Below, in pieces: positions 15,201 through 28,320 of a DNA stretch of 64,000 bases. Where the stretch lies: NCBI GenBank assembly GCA_022749755.1, contig CM040453.1, positions 15,199,368 to 15,263,367 of the forward strand, in the 5' to 3' direction. The notes beneath the pieces are model-generated. The model did no database searches, was not told the origin of the DNA, and worked only from the letters and a program-made list of their open reading frames with translations. Position 1 is the first letter of the stretch. Every line of letters starts with the position of its first letter. A program made the translations under genes and the position numbers. This DNA comes from Azadirachta indica (Eukaryota; Streptophyta; Magnoliopsida; Sapindales; Meliaceae).

Positions 15201-18200
15201 TGAGCGTTCTGGAGCTGCCCAAGGGCTGAGTGAGGTTAGAACATGCCATTTATATGGTTCAATTTTCTGATCATGATGGTACATGCTTTTTTAGTTTATG
15301 AACTTGTAATTGATGTTTCTCTGCTTGACTTGCTAGTTGGCTTCTGGATTCAATCGACCTTCCTTTATAATAAACAACCTGTGATTCAAACTTAAAAATA
15401 TAAAACCTTGAAATTTGGGGAGTTATTGGGGTTTAAGTAATAACAGGTTGAGTAGATTTTGCATATGCAACACTAATTCCTGCCGCACTATAGAGAAACA
15501 ATTTCTATGTTGCTTATTATTTGAGAATTGCCTTAACTTCCATGCCTCTTATTATTGGTGAAGAAATTATGCCTGGATTAGTAAGTACTGTAAGTTCGCC
15601 ATTTTTTTCAAAACACTTGTTATTGTTGCTACTTTTGTGTAATCTACACCCAAGGGCTAACGTCCATTTATTGTTGCGACTTTTGTGTAATCTACATCCA
15701 AGGCCTAACATCCGTGCTCCTTTAAACACCTTAAACTTTCCATTTGAGTGGTTAATTTCTTATGCTCTTTAGGACCCATACAGCTTTTCTATATTCTAAT
15801 TTTTTTTTTTTTGCTTTTTAATTCTTAACTTATAATCTTTGTTATTATTCCAGATGTTAGACTACGGCGGGCTCTATTCTTGTGTGATGTAATTTTATTC
15901 TGAAAATTAAATGCAATCTTTCAAAATGACCTTATGTATTGTTGGAAGATATTATGCCTAATGCCAATTAATAGTTAAATGTGTGTGTGTTTGTGTATAT
16001 CTATGTTTTGCAATAAGTACATAGTCTGAAATAACTGTAGTGCTAACATATGTTACTTAGTAAGCAATTTTTTTGCTGCTGTATAGGGCAACTGTGCACG
16101 AAGAAATTTTTTTGATTTTCGTTATCTGTTTAGAGTATGTTAGCTAGGTGCTTTTTATTTGTCCAACCTCTTTTCCATGAACTTTTTATAAATTTTAGGA
16201 ATTAAGGTTTTAGTATTCAATTGGACATAGTTTACTGAGTGGTCTATTCCTACCTATTACCAGGTCTTAGCTGCACTTGGCACTGTGTACTTTGAGCATA
16301 TACTTCCTGATATTATTCGGAACTGCTCCCACCAAAGAGCATCTGTACGTGATGGATATTTGACACTTTTCAAGGTGAAGACTATTCATATTGCTTTAAA
16401 TGTTTGTTTTGGTGGGCCCATATAACTATATCCTTTACAACTATTTCTTTGTAGTAACAATATGGTTCATGTCTGTCTTTGTAGTATCTACCAAGGTCAT
16501 TAGGTGTTCAATTTCAGAACTATCTGCAGCAGGTGCTGCCAGCAATCTTAGACGGTAAATTTTATTCTTCATTTTGTTGAGCTTTGTCCTATTACTTACT
16601 TTCCACTTTCCTATTTGAGGATTCATTTTGTAAAATTTTAATGTAATTGCTAATTGTACTCATAAGGTCTTGCCGATGAGAATGAATCTGTGCGTGATGC
16701 TGCATTGGGTGCTGGGCATGTCCTGGTGGAGCACTATGCAACAACGTAAGTCTGACTATATTCATTAGCTTAATATTGGCTCATGACTAGCATGTATTCT
16801 TATGTCATCTTTAACTTTGTATTTATGTTTGAAAATGCATTTAGCAAGCTGAAAGAGCTTGTATTAAAATGAATGTTCATGGAGTAGGTTGTCAAAATGA
16901 AGTTTTGTGACAGGAATTCAATTATTTTATTTTATTTGGATTACTGATGTTTATATGCTAAGCCTACAACAATTTTAATTGTCTTCCAAAATGGTTTTAA
17001 GGTTCATTTGATGAATTACCCCCGCACTGTCTTCTGTATTTTTTCTCTGTTCCTCAGGTCATTGCCTCTTCTCCTTCCTGCCGTAGAGGATGGTATTTTC
17101 AATGATAATTGGCGTATCCGACAAAGCTCTGTCGAACTCTTGGGAGATCTTTTGTTTAAGGTTAATTATTCTACTTATTTTATTCTGAGTTGCTCTTAAG
17201 TTTTAGCTACATTATACAGATTCATGTTATCTAGGTTGCTGGGACTTCTGGGAAAGCTCTACTTGAGGGTGGCAGTGATGACGAAGGTGCTAGTACTGAA
17301 GCACATGGACGTGCTATCATTGAGGTTCTAGGAAGGGATAAGCGTAATGAAGTTCTTGCTGCTTTATATATGGTTCGGACTGATGTCAGTATTTCAGTAC
17401 GTCAGGTAATGATGAGATATTAGTTTCTCATTTTAGGGAGCATCGATAAATCTATCTTATACAAATATGTTGATAGTGAACTGAACTTTCTCCTTCCATT
17501 TGGTCAGGCTGCATTACATGTGTGGAAAACAATAGTGGCAAACACTCCAAAGACTCTAAAGGAAATAATGCCGGTTTTGATGAATACATTAATTACTTCT
17601 CTTGCATCCTCTTCCTCTGAAAGGCGGCAGGTCTGTATTTAAATTCTTAATCCAGTCATTTTCTGAGTTACAGTTTGTGGACTTTTTAAATCCTCAAACA
17701 TGGTGATTGCACAGGTTGCTGGACGATCATTGGGAGAGCTCGTTAGGAAGCTTGGGGAAAGAGTACTTCCTATGATCATACCAATTCTATCCCGGGGGCT
17801 AAAGGACCCTAATGCTAGCAGAAGACAAGTAACTTTTCTTTCCTATTTTTTTTCACTCGCTTGCAATTATATGGTTCTTATTTTCCTCTCCTGTTTTCAG
17901 TCGTCAATTGTTCTCCAAGTTCAAATATTTGTGCATTTTTCATATTGTCCTCAATTTGCTATCCAGTTCTTATATAGGTTTCAGAACCTTTTATTAAGTC
18001 AGATTTTAGTCCCCTATGTGTTCTTCCAACTGGGCTTTTGACGAAATATCTAACAATGCCTCAAAACTCTAGGGGTATCTTCCTATTTCATCAAAAGCTA
18101 GGGGTATCTAACAATGCCTCAAAACAGAGTGGTATCTGCGGTTTCCCCAAAAGAGGGGGTATTACAATAACCCTTTTCATATGTATTAAAATTATTATGT

Positions 18201-20485
18201 TGGTGCTGACTTAAAGACTCACGTGTTTTGACTAGTATACTTCTAAAGTACAAATGTTTTTTTTCTTTTTTTTTTTTTTAAGAAAACAAAGCACAAATGG
18301 TTTGGGTCTGAAATTATCTTGATAAGTTTGATAGCAAGTTCTTCTGATCTTTGGTTTATTATTCCAGCCTTTTGCATTAACATATAGAAGGTAAAAGTTT
18401 ATGAGAAATTGGAAGAGCAGGAAGGTAGGTTATTGAAAGGAAAAGTATATCTTATGAATGGGACTGAGATATGTTTCAAATGTTCTCCTCAACTATAAGC
18501 ACCTGCAATACTGCTGATACTAGATATTTTAGTTCCAAGACTTGTAGGAATAATAACTTTATATTCTGTTGCTTGTTGCAATTTCTAATATATCTATATG
18601 ACTGATAGGGGGTATGCATTGGTCTGAGTGAAGTGATGGCAAGTGCTGGTAAGAGTCATTTATTGAGTTTCATGGACGAGCTCATCCCTACTATTAGGAC
18701 AGCCCTTTGTGATAGGTTGGTTATTTTTATTTTTTGAGTTTGCTTTTGGATGTCTTTAATGTTAACTGTGAGAAGATCTCATTTCTTTTTTGTCATATCT
18801 TTGTTAACAGCGTTCCTGAGGTTCGTGAGTCTGCAGGCTTAGCATTTAGCACTCTTTTCAAGGTGCTCTTTTCTATTCTTAAGTTTCCTTTGAATTTTAT
18901 CTTTGAATTAACAGTTTGTGAAGAGAATATAACTCATAAATTTGATTAGAGTGCTGGAATGCAAGCAATTGATGAAATAGTTCCAACACTTCTACATGCT
19001 TTGGAGGATGATGAAACCTCTGATACTGCCTTGGATGGTCTCAAGCAAATCTTAAGGTAACGTTTTTTTTTTTCTCTATGTAATGATGTTCACTCTTCTG
19101 TATGTATTCTGTACATTACCAGTACTAAATTGTTATATTTTCTCAATTGTAGTGTCAGGACTACAGCTGTTTTACCTCATATTTTGCCCAAGCTGGTTCA
19201 CCTGCCGCTTTCGTATGTATCTCTTTCTCTGATGTTATAAATTTATCCTAAACTACATTTTCAAGTGACTGCTCTGACCCTGAAAAGTTGGGACATGTAT
19301 TCAGTGCCTTTAATGCACATGCTTTAGGAGCATTAGCTGAGGTAGCAGGGCCTGGACTTAACTTCCATCTTGGTACTATTCTTCCTGCTTTACTCACCGC
19401 TATGGGTAGTGATGACATGGTATGCTGTTTGTTTTCACTAGCTACTTTTTTCCTCAGAGCGTTTAAGTTGTTGAGTGTAAATGTGAACTTTTGGTGTTTG
19501 CTATATTTACAGCGATTTTGTTTCTGTGTGTTTGACTAAATCACTGACGTTAGACATGGTTCACTATATGGATGACTCCATGATTCTTCAACACATTAGG
19601 AACTTAAGAGTAACACATTATACTGCCTGTTCATCCTGTTAAATCATTTACTGCTATTGTAATTTTTAGGATGTTCAAACTTTGGCAAAGGAAGCTGCAG
19701 AAACAGTGACTTTAGTCATAGACGAGGAAGGTGTTGAATATTTAATATCAGAGCTTCTTAAAGGTGTTGGGGATAGTCAGGTATGCTTTTGACAAGTTAT
19801 TAGCAACTGTAAGGTTTTAAGTCATGTCTTTTATTATTTCTTTTTCTTGCTGTCTTTTTTGGTTTCAGGCTCCAATTAGAAGAAGTTCTGCATATCTGAT
19901 AGGATACTTCTATAAAAACAGTAAATTATATTTGGTTGATGAAGCTTCGAACATGATATCTACCCTGATTATTTTGCTTAGCGATTCAGATTCGGCTACT
20001 GTTAAGGTACTTCTGCCTATATTATTCACGGTGTCTTGTTGATCCGCCATATTGTAGATTGTATCTTATTTCTTTCCAACAGGTTGCTTGGGAGGCTTTA
20101 TCAAGGGTTATTGGTTCAGTTCCGAAGGAGGTACTGCCCTCATACGTAAAATTAGTACGTGATGCCATATCAACGTCAAGAGATAAAGAGCGCAGAAAAA
20201 AGAGGGTGGGTTTTCTTTTCTTTTCTTTTCTTTCTCCCTTTTGCTTTAGTAAATGAACTATGTGATTATATATTATTCATTATAATTCTTAGTGTTGTTT
20301 ATTGGTATGCTTTCTTGTTGGAATGCTAACTTATTGAAACATTACTTATTTTGAACTTGCAGGGAGGACCCATTCTCATTCCTGGATTCTGTCTGCCTAA
20401 AGCTCTTCAGCCATTGCTTCCAATATTTCTTCAGGTATTTCTTCTTGTTTTCCTAGCTCCATGTTAAAACATTGTGCAAATGTGG

Positions 20486-20527
<42 letters not shown>

Positions 20528-23500
20528 CTGTTGTGAATTATTTTTATTAAGATTCCTTTTGGTTCTGTTTCTGCTGTCATATTGATATATATACTGTTGT
20601 GAATTATTTTTATTAAGATTCCTTTTGGTTCTGTTTCTGCTGTCATATTGATATATTCCCCCATCCTTATTGAATAGATGAACTGATGGTTTCTTTGAAC
20701 TTGCTATGCATTATTAGTATAATGATGAAAATTTTTTGTAAATCCGTCAAGGACTTCCTTGTAATCTATCTCCCTTAAGTACATCTTTTGATATAGTAAA
20801 AGTATTCTATTTCTTATTAACAGAAATGAATGCAAAATTCTTGGTTATTGAAAGTATAGAACTAAAGCACTAGCCTTCTCATAAGTTCCTAATTTCCTTT
20901 CCCTTTTTCTTCTTCCCTATTCCTATGCACCTGTGATTTGGTTTTCAAAGTCTTAGCTGACAGGATCTTTTTGCATATCTTTTTTATGTGTTCATAACAA
21001 CATGAAATTGTGACTGAAAGTTGTTTTCTGCCTTTACTTTCGGGATGGAGAAGATATTAATTAAATACGTTATTGACATTGTGTCCCATTCCCAAAAATG
21101 CTATTTCTGCTGCAGTCATCTCAATCTCTTATATTTAATTTCACATGTAGGGTCTAATAAGCGGGTCTGCTGAGCTAAGAGAGCAGGCAGCATTGGGTCT
21201 TGGAGAACTTATTGAAGTGACTAGTGAACAAGCACTGAAGGAGTTTGTGATTCCAATAACTGGGTATGTGGCATGATAATTTTAGTACTCATTGGCTGTG
21301 TTTTAAATGTTAGTAAAGTTTTTCTTGATCAAATGATTTGTCATCTCAGGATTTTTGTAACATTTTGGAACTTCTTTATTATTATTAATATTTTCTTTAG
21401 TTAATCTATGTTTGGAAACATGCTTGCAGCTTTTTGTTTTTTTCTCAGCAGAAGCTCAACAGAGGCTTTAAAAATAAACCCATGCTTCTTATTCTTGTAT
21501 TTTGGTTTGTGGGAGCCTATGGGACAACATTGAATTGACTGTTGGAAATGCAGATACAGATCTTTATTGTTCAATATCCATGTAAAACCAGTAGATGCTG
21601 TGATCGCCTCTTGGAACAACTTGAGTATAGTATTTAGTTGCTGTTAAACCAACAACTTTTGCTGTTATATAAAAAAGTTTTCCTGTTTATACCTATTAGG
21701 TTTTGTTTTGTGTATTTGTCTAATTGTTACATGCTAGCTGCTTTTGAAGATAATATTCTGATCCCTTTGCCAACAACAATTCAGTGTTCTGTAGAATCTT
21801 ACCCTTTTTCGTTTTGTAACTGCAGGCCTCTTATTCGAATTATAGGTGATCGGTTTCCTTGGCAGGTGAAAAGTGCCATCTTGTCTACTTTAAGCATCAT
21901 GATAAGAAAGGGTGGAATGGCTTTGAAGCCTTTTCTTCCTCAGCTTCAAACAACTTTTATTAAGTGTCTGCAGGATAATACAAGGTTAGTTTTAGCATAT
22001 AGGTTTTGCATTTTTTTTAACATATTGAAGCAACTTCCTGGTTCTTGGGACGAGAATTTATTGCTTGAGGACCTAATTATTTTATGTCTTCATTTCTGGG
22101 TGCTATACATGTTTGGCAAAAGAATATCAAAATACATTTCCTAATATATGACAATTGCTGTTTGCTCGTGGAATTTGAATCTTACACTGTGCTGCATCAT
22201 TTGATGCATAACTTATCTTGTTGTATTCAGGACTGTTCGTTCAAGTGCTGCTCTTGCACTTGGTAAGCTTAGTGCTCTGAGTACCAGGGTTGATCCTTTA
22301 GTTGGTGACCTTCTGTCGAGTTTGCAGGTGATACTTGTTATTTTAATCCTTGATGTCCTTTGGTCTGAAAGGCAGATATATATAACCTGACTGAATATCT
22401 GGTTGTTTAGGCATCTGATGGTGGGATCAGGGAGGCCATTTTGACTGCTTTGAAAGGTGTAGTCAAACATGCTGGGAAGAGTGTGAGCAGTGCTGTCAGA
22501 ACTCGTGTCTACTTTGTCCTGAAGGAATTAATTCATCATGATGATGACCAAGTTCGAATATCTGCCGCAAGCATATTGGGCATTATGTCACAGGTTTGGT
22601 GTTGATATTCTGAGGAACTTCATGTATTCTCTTTTGTAAGTTTTCATGTAAAAGTGGCATGTTTCTTTGTTTGGTCAAAATATGAGATTCAGGGTTACGT
22701 TTTCTTGCTGCATTTTGTCAACATTGGTGGTGAGTTTCACTAATCATGCTTACAAAACCACTACCATTCTGCCGCTGCCCTGAAGTCGTCTTCTCTTAGA
22801 TTCTTTGAGTTGATTAAAATAGTTTATTAACCTGAACTTTCTGTATTCTCTTTTTGTAAATGTTCATGTAAAAGTGACATGTTTCTTAGTTTGGTCAAAA
22901 TATTAGATTCAGGTTTATGTTTTCTTGCTGCATTTCGTCAACATTGGTGGTGAGTTTCACTAATCATGCTTACACACATCACCACTACCATTCTGCCGCT
23001 GCCCTGAAGTCGTCTTCTCATAGATTCTTTGAGTTGATTAAAATAGTTTATTAACCTTGAAGCAAAGTCTAGGGAATTTCTCCTTGTGTGGTCCTTTTAA
23101 TGGACTTATGCTTCGTATTTCTCCCTTCCCGTACTTGCTTTAGTGTGCATTTTTTTCTTCTGTGCGCATTTTATATTTAGTTGATGTTTCTCAATTCCAC
23201 TAGGAAGTATATGGAAACTTGTTGTAAGTTAATTTGCTGGAGTAGAATTTGTATTATAATTTGCTCTTTTTTGTTAATTTTTGTTCCTATAATGATATCG
23301 CAGTATATGGAAGACACTCAGCTGGCTGAGCTGCTTCAGGAACTTTTAGATTCAGCCTCTTCTCCTGCCTGGGCACCTAGACATGGGTCTGTACTGACAT
23401 TCTCTGTCCTGCTTAGGCACAACCCGTCTGCAGTTTTTACGTCTCCACTGTTCTCATCTATTGCAGACCATCTGAAAAGCTCCCTGAAAGATGAGAAGGT

Positions 23501-24925
23501 ATTGTAACTCATGGAGAATCATGCAATTGTTGTTTTCTTTTTTTTTTTTTTTTTTTTTTTACCTTCTATTTCCAAGTTCTCACACTTCCTTGCAAACAGT
23601 TTCCTCTTCGTGAAGTTTCAACCAAGGCTTTAGGAAGGCTTCTACTTCATCAAATTCAAAGTGATCCCTCAAACTCCAGGGCAGTTGTTGATGTTCTTTC
23701 CTCCAATGTATCTGCTTTGCATGATGACTCAAGTGAAGTTAGAAGAAGGGCATTATCTGCGTTAAAATCAGCTGCAAAGGTATGCACTTGATGTTTTGTA
23801 TTGTCAAACTGGGATGGCGGACTACTATGCTTACTGTTTTGTATATGAGAATGTTTGGGAATTATTGTGGGATTCTTTTGCAGGAAAATCCATCAGCAAT
23901 TGCAGTTCATGTTGCAGTATTTGGTCCTGCACTTGCCGAGTGTTTGAAGGATGGAAATACTCCTGTCAGACTTGCTGCAGAGAGATGTGCCGTGCATGCC
24001 TTCCAGTTGACAAGGGGTATGTCCTCATCTGTCACTTTTCACCCTTTGCGTCACAAGCTGGGAATTGATCGAGATTGGTCACTTTTCAGCTGATTACTGG
24101 TCTTTGGGTCGTGTAGGATCGGATTTAATATTAGTACTTCTCTAGCTTTTAATCATCCAAGTGAGCCTGGCATAGAATAGATTTGAGTAATTTGTTTATC
24201 TTTACTGTTCTACTGGGGTTTTAGGAAAATTAGGGATTTTCGGTTTGTAGCTTGAACAAGGGAGCACTGATTCTGGAATCTCTTCCAACAATGTAGCTAT
24301 ACAATTTGATAATTAAGTTTGAGCATTTATAAAAGGTTTGACAGACAAGTAAGGTATGAGGACATGGTAATAATCAGAGTGGGTTTTTAATTAATACAAA
24401 GAACACAAGAATAATAATAGAGTGCAGGATTTTACTGAAGGGAGAGGGTATAAGAATAAGGAATGGGGACTTTCCGTAGGCTGCATTGGGATAATTGTAT
24501 GGCACCTGTTACAAAATTTAATTTTGCTCTTCATTTTCCAGTCTTAGAAAAGAGGTGATATTATTATCTAACTTATTGATTAATGTCTTTCAGGGTCGGA
24601 AAATATTCAATCCGCACAAAAATTTATAACAGGCTTGGATGCCAGACGATTAGCAAAACTTCCTGAACATAGGTATCACTATATCATCTAACAATTTTAT
24701 ATTTTCGAACTTAACATGCATAGATATAACTAAGCGGTGGGAATTTCTTATCCTAATTATACTGAATCATGCAATGCGTTGTGAAAAATGCGATTGTATT
24801 TCTATCTATTATGTTCTCGGCTCTTTTTATATTTTATTTCAGTTTGTTTTACTTGAGTTGTTCGCTGGATATGCAAATGCAGTGATGACAGTGGAGACAG
24901 TGAAGATGATTCACCTAGTGGCTGA
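272..24925 (+). CDS. ILA: GCN1 homologue ILITYHIA, HEAT-repeat translational regulator (5' end outside window)
   Basis: Giant HEAT-repeat protein. In yeast and plants GCN1 binds ribosomes and activates the kinase GCN2, which phosphorylates eIF2alpha; Arabidopsis ILITYHIA mutants have defects in immunity and chloroplast development. Exons read from splice sites: 272-648, 752-883, 1013-1394, 1666-1812, 1998-2182, 2275-2401, 2526-2599, 2682-2758, 2878-2914, 2994-3160, 3512-3695, 4012-4089, 5613-5732, 5845-5904, 6793-6918, 7029-7128, 7225-7394, 8004-8306, 8395-8511, 8618-8719, 8808-8957, 10849-11013, 11084-11260, 11534-11656, 11808-11888, 11980-12096, 12291-12463, 13098-13175, 13263-13410, 14202-14324, 14426-14482, 14576-14686, 14772-14963, 15061-15234, 16264-16374, 16485-16554, 16667-16745, 17058-17160, 17235-17405, 17508-17630, 17715-17828, 18609-18715, 18811-18862, 18950-19056, 19153-19212, 19305-19419, 19670-19780, 19869-20006, 20083-20205, 20363-20434, 21151-21263, 21826-21984, 22231-22327, 22411-22593, 23304-23498, 23600-23779, 23884-24016, 24594-24672, 24883-24925. 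They total 7,772 nt: two bases of a split codon plus 2,590 codons including TGA, with no internal stop. Yeast Gcn1 has 2,672 residues, so little is missing. One intron has a GC donor. The gene looks intact. Confidence 0.97.
4090..5612 (+). other. Long GCN1 intron with no gene seen
   Basis: A 1.5-kb intron bounded by AAG/GTAATT and TTGTGCAG/GAT. It contains a T-run at about 4770-4787 and is otherwise unremarkable AT-rich intron sequence. Short open frames here show no family resemblance. Confidence 0.75.
6751..6777 (+). repeat. (CT)n microsatellite in a GCN1 intron, upstream of the acceptor
   Basis: About 13 CT units end 15 nt before the intron acceptor AG at 6791-6792 and would serve as its polypyrimidine tract. 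The intron spans 5905-6792 and holds nothing else recognisable. Confidence 0.9.
7129..7224 (+). other. ILA: GC-AG intron in GCN1
   Basis: Exon 16 ends AAATCTG at 7128 and is followed by GCATGT; exon 17 begins ATAAAGG at 7225 after CTAG. Only the GC donor at 7129-7130 joins them as [12 protein letters not shown], the expected protein. Using the nearest GT instead gives an immediate stop. This is a natural minor splice-site class, not a defect. Confidence 0.75.
8958..10848 (+). other. Longest GCN1 intron in the window (1.9 kb), no gene seen
   Basis: Bounded by GAAAAG/GTTTGG and CCCTCAG/TCAG. T-rich filler without recognisable coding sequence or a clear transposon end. The short open frames on both strands have no family resemblance. 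Confidence 0.75.
12291..15234 (+). other. ILA: GCN1 eEF3-like HEAT block (exons 27-34)
   Basis: This is the central segment that resembles the HEAT region of fungal elongation factor eEF3. The clearest stretch is exons 33-34 (14772-15234), which read [20 protein letters not shown] and then [19 protein letters not shown]. In yeast this part of Gcn1 helps ribosome binding and GCN2 activation (family knowledge). Splice phases stay in frame throughout. Exon 28 ends GAACC and exon 29 resumes GTATGTG, so the donor and the exon start share the same bases. The boundary was chosen so that the protein reads FEPYVIQML. Confidence 0.8.
15621..15714 (+). repeat. Two-copy tandem repeat, 48-bp period, in a GCN1 intron
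   Basis: TTGTTGCTACTTTTGTGTAA at 15623 recurs as TTGTTGCGACTTTTGTGTAA at 15671, each followed by ATCTACA(C/T)CCAAGG. It lies in the 1-kb intron 15235-16263. Confidence 0.8.
16264..17828 (+). other. ILA: GCN1 region containing the GCN2 (RWD)-binding segment (exons 35-41)
   Basis: The exons read [20 protein letters not shown], then an acidic-flanked linker ([13 protein letters not shown]), then [17 protein letters not shown] and [15 protein letters not shown]. In yeast Gcn1 the corresponding C-terminal segment binds the RWD domain of Gcn2 and carries an essential arginine. Equivalence here is by position and similarity, and the exact arginine was not mapped. The exons are unbroken. Confidence 0.7.
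20491..20655 (+). repeat. (AT)n microsatellite followed by a perfect 66-bp tandem duplication
   Basis: An AT run at about 20491-20526 is followed by two copies of a unit starting ACTGTTGTGAATTATTTTTA at 20527 and 20593. The copies look identical along their length, ending in GTCATATTGATATA. It lies in the GCN1 intron 20435-21150. Confidence 0.9.
22615..23057 (+). repeat. Tandem duplication of about 220 bp in a GCN1 intron
   Basis: Copy 1 is 22615-22833 and copy 2 is 22834-23057. Both run from a GAACTT..TGTATTCTCTTTT start to AAAATAGTTTATTAACCT. They differ by scattered substitutions and a short insertion (CACAT) in copy 2. The duplication lengthens the intron 22594-23303 without touching the exons. 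Confidence 0.9.
24883..24925 (+). other. ILA: Last coding exon of GCN1: acidic C-terminal tail
   Basis: After the acceptor ATGCAG the exon reads [14 protein letters not shown] and then TGA. A serine/aspartate tail ending the protein is typical of plant GCN1. The exon is only 43 nt and would be missed by an ORF search. The preceding exon (24594-24672) ends with PEHR, with the arginine codon split across the intron. Confidence 0.85.
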
Positions 24926-25138
24926 AAAGTTGGCAATGGTGGTTCCATTTTCTTTCGAGTTCTTCAGGAATTGGAGGTACAGAAAATCTACATGGCAAAT
25001 TTATTTTCTGGCATCTGTGTTTGTTGATAGGAAATACACAGAGATATATACACACACACATAAAGGCTCCATATCTGAGATTTTCTCATTTGGATTTTGT
25101 TCTAATGCCAACATTAGTGTGAACGTTCACATAGAAAG

Positions 25139-25175
<37 letters not shown>

Positions 25176-26184
25176 TATGACCAAAAGCTGAGGTCATGAT
25201 GTATTTTTCTCTCATTTTCTGAATGAATTTTGGTAAACTAAATTATTGATGCCCCTGATGGAAAAAGTAGTTTGTAGTAAAAAGCTCTCTTTTTGTAATT
25301 AGGGAAGTTCATACTTTGTCTTTCATCACATTGTATTCTCTCTTATGTGTTCAATTTTTGTATAATCTTGTCAAATTGAAATGAATTATCACCCTGCAGT
25401 TACTGCCCTTTTGATAGAATGGTTTTTGTTGCATACAGAAATGACTTGGTAGTATTATTTTGATATGTTAATCTCAAAATTGGTTCACTTTCTGTGTGTA
25501 TGGGAATGCTAAAGCCAAAATCGTCTGTAATACTAATTGAATTTAATAAACACATTTAGAACAATAGTTAAATATATAGATACATACATAAATGCTTATA
25601 TTTCTTAATTTAGTTTTTTATATTGTTGTTAGTAGGTAATTCAGGCAATTGTTAGATTGAGATTTTCGAATGTATCAAAGACGAAAGGAACGAAAATTTT
25701 TATTTTAAATTTGGCCAAGGCATAATTAGTGTAAAGGAGTGCAGCAGTTTGCTTATGAATGATAGATATTCTGGATATTAAGCTGAAAATCATTTATTTG
25801 CTTATTTATTTAAATAGTAGCAAATTCTTAAGCTATGTTGCTAATTAATTAATATTTAGTTGGGTTTAGAACTCAATACAATAAAAATAATTCTTTCTGG
25901 ACTTAGATTTCAGAATTCAATCCAAATAATCTAAAAGTATAGTCCAGGGGGAAATATAAAACATGTGAGATTATATAATATTGCCACATCGGTTGAAGTT
26001 TATATATACATACAAGGCTATTTTTTAATATTAGTTCACATATATATTAATAATTATGTATCAGTATTATTAGTTAAATCTAATAAAAAGTTGTGTAAAT
26101 TTGAGAAAATTGGAGAGATTATATATACATTTATTTGTGTATTATTAGATTTAATCACCCTGAATAATTGGAATTGGAAAATTA
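24926..26184 (+). other. GCN1 3' UTR and start of intergenic DNA
   Basis: Non-coding after the TGA at 24923-24925, with an (AT)n run at about 25141-25172. T-rich transcript-like sequence continues to about 25420, after which base composition becomes strongly AT-rich. The exact polyadenylation site cannot be fixed by eye; AATAAA occurs near 25545. No gene is seen before the MULE end at 26185. Confidence 0.55.
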
Positions 26185-26929
26185 GAAAAATTTTACAATA
26201 CTAGGATAAAAAATTTTAGTATTAATAATTTATTCGTATTGACCACTAGATTTGAAACTAAAATTTGGACCATTTATTTTATATAATAATAGTTAATTTG
26301 TTTAACATGAAACATGTAAAATTAATTTACTATTCGAATTAAAAATTATTTTTTTATTTTTAATATATTAAAGTGGTTTTATTATAATTATTTTTCAGAA
26401 ATATATCTCCAATACAAATTTATATATTAAAATTTAATGTTAAACAATGTGATATGCATATTTAGAATAATTTATTTAAAAAAATATTAGTTTAAATATT
26501 ATCAAAATACATATTTTTTTTTTTAAAAAAATTATTAAAAATAAAATAAATTATTGTAGCCCAAAAATCAATATTGTAAATAAGATACATCTCATCTATT
26601 ATTTATGATAATTGTATTTATATAAATTAATTAAAAATATATATCAATTTGAAGATGTAAATATTATTATAATATTTGAGAATGAATAGTATAATAAAAT
26701 AAATCTATAACTAATATCACCTTGAAAAAAGCATATTTGTAATGTACAAATATAAATAAGAAATTTTGAAATAGATAACCAAAAAAAATAAAATGTAAAT
26801 TAATCTAATTTTATGAAATTAATATTAATTATGACAGATACAAGCTTTAAAAAATCTTAATCACATGTAATACAAATTTAATTTAGCATAATAAGAATGT
26901 TGTTATTAAATTACTGATATTTACTATTT

Positions 26930-27790
26930 GTAAATATACAAGTTATATATTATAGTTTAATTTTTTATATAAAAATTACAAATTTTATGTGGATTTAAAA
27001 TTTTTATGTTACAATTATATTTTTTTATTTTGAATTTATGAAATTAATGTTTATTTTTAGTTTTTTTTTTTTGTTGGCTTATAGTTTATTTTTTAACTTT
27101 TACAAGTATTATATTTTATATAAGTTATATGTTATAATTTATTTTTTATGTGAAAATTACAAATTTTATGTGGATTTATAACTTTTATGTAACAATTACA
27201 ATTCTTTTATTTTGTTTACAACTATTATGTTATTATTTGACAATTTGCTGTTAATTTATGTATATTTCAGTATATTTATTTTTTTATGTTGAATTTATAA
27301 AATTGACATTTATTTTTACTTTTTTATGTTGGCTTTATCTTTTTAATTTTTTAATTTTAACGTTTAAAAATTTTATATTATAATCTAGTTTTTTATATGA
27401 AAATAATAAGTTTAATGTTAATTTACACATCTTATGTTATATTTATAATTTTTTTGGTTCTACATACAAATATAACATTGCCATTTATTATTTTAATGTT
27501 AACTTACATATGTTTCATCACATTTCATGTTTCATGTTAAATTTAGTAAATCAATATTTATTTTTACTTTTTGATGTTAATTTATTATTTTTAATTTTTA
27601 ATTTTAACTTTTACAAGTGTTATATTTTTTATACAAGTTTTACATTGAAATTTAATTTTTTATATTAAGATAATAAGTACTTTAATGTCGATTTACATGT
27701 TTTATGTTATATTTGTAAATTTTTTGTTTTGTATACAAATAAAATGTTGTTATTTGTTATTTTGATGTTAATTTATATTTGTATAATAAA
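26930..27790 (+). repeat. Degenerate tandem repeat of about 250 bp inside the outer MULE
   Basis: The landmark ATGTTGGCTT recurs near 27074 and 27327, with a weaker copy near 27575. Each is followed by a poly-T/A stretch, then TTTACAAGT, a T-rich spacer and TTTTGTTTACAACTAT. Spacing is about 250 bp. Confidence 0.65.
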
Positions 27791-27810
27791 ATATAATTAA
27801 TTAAAATTTA

Positions 27811-28287
27811 GGAAAATTTTATGATACTAGATAGAGAATTCCAATATTAATAACTCAATTTTATTAACCTTTAGATTTTAAAATTTAAATCTGAACCATT
27901 TATATTATATAATAGCAATTAACCTGTTTATCAGGTAACATGTCAAATTGACCTGCTATACAGGTTAAAAAATTATTTTCTTTAATTTTTTTTTATATAT
28001 TTAACTTATTTTATTATATTTTAATTTTTAAAAATATATTTGACATACAAATTCATATATTATAGGAAAAATTTGAATGTTAATCAATGTGTTATGCATA
28101 TTAGAAATAATCTAATGTCATGCAACCAGAAAGAAAAAGAAAAAAATGAGAAAACTTTAATTTGTACACATGTAAATTAAAATTATTTAAATAATTGAAT
28201 TAAATTAAAAACATCAATAATCATTTTTTTTAAAGCATACCCATACGTTTAGAAAAAAAAACATATATTTTTGTGTTCCAAATATTT

Positions 28288-28320
<33 letters not shown>

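Noticed and set aside
18050..18175. Short repeated phrase GGGGTATCTAACAATGCCTCAAAAC-like in a GCN1 intron as a transposon
   Set aside because: A small local repeat is visible, but no element ends or target duplication could be defined.
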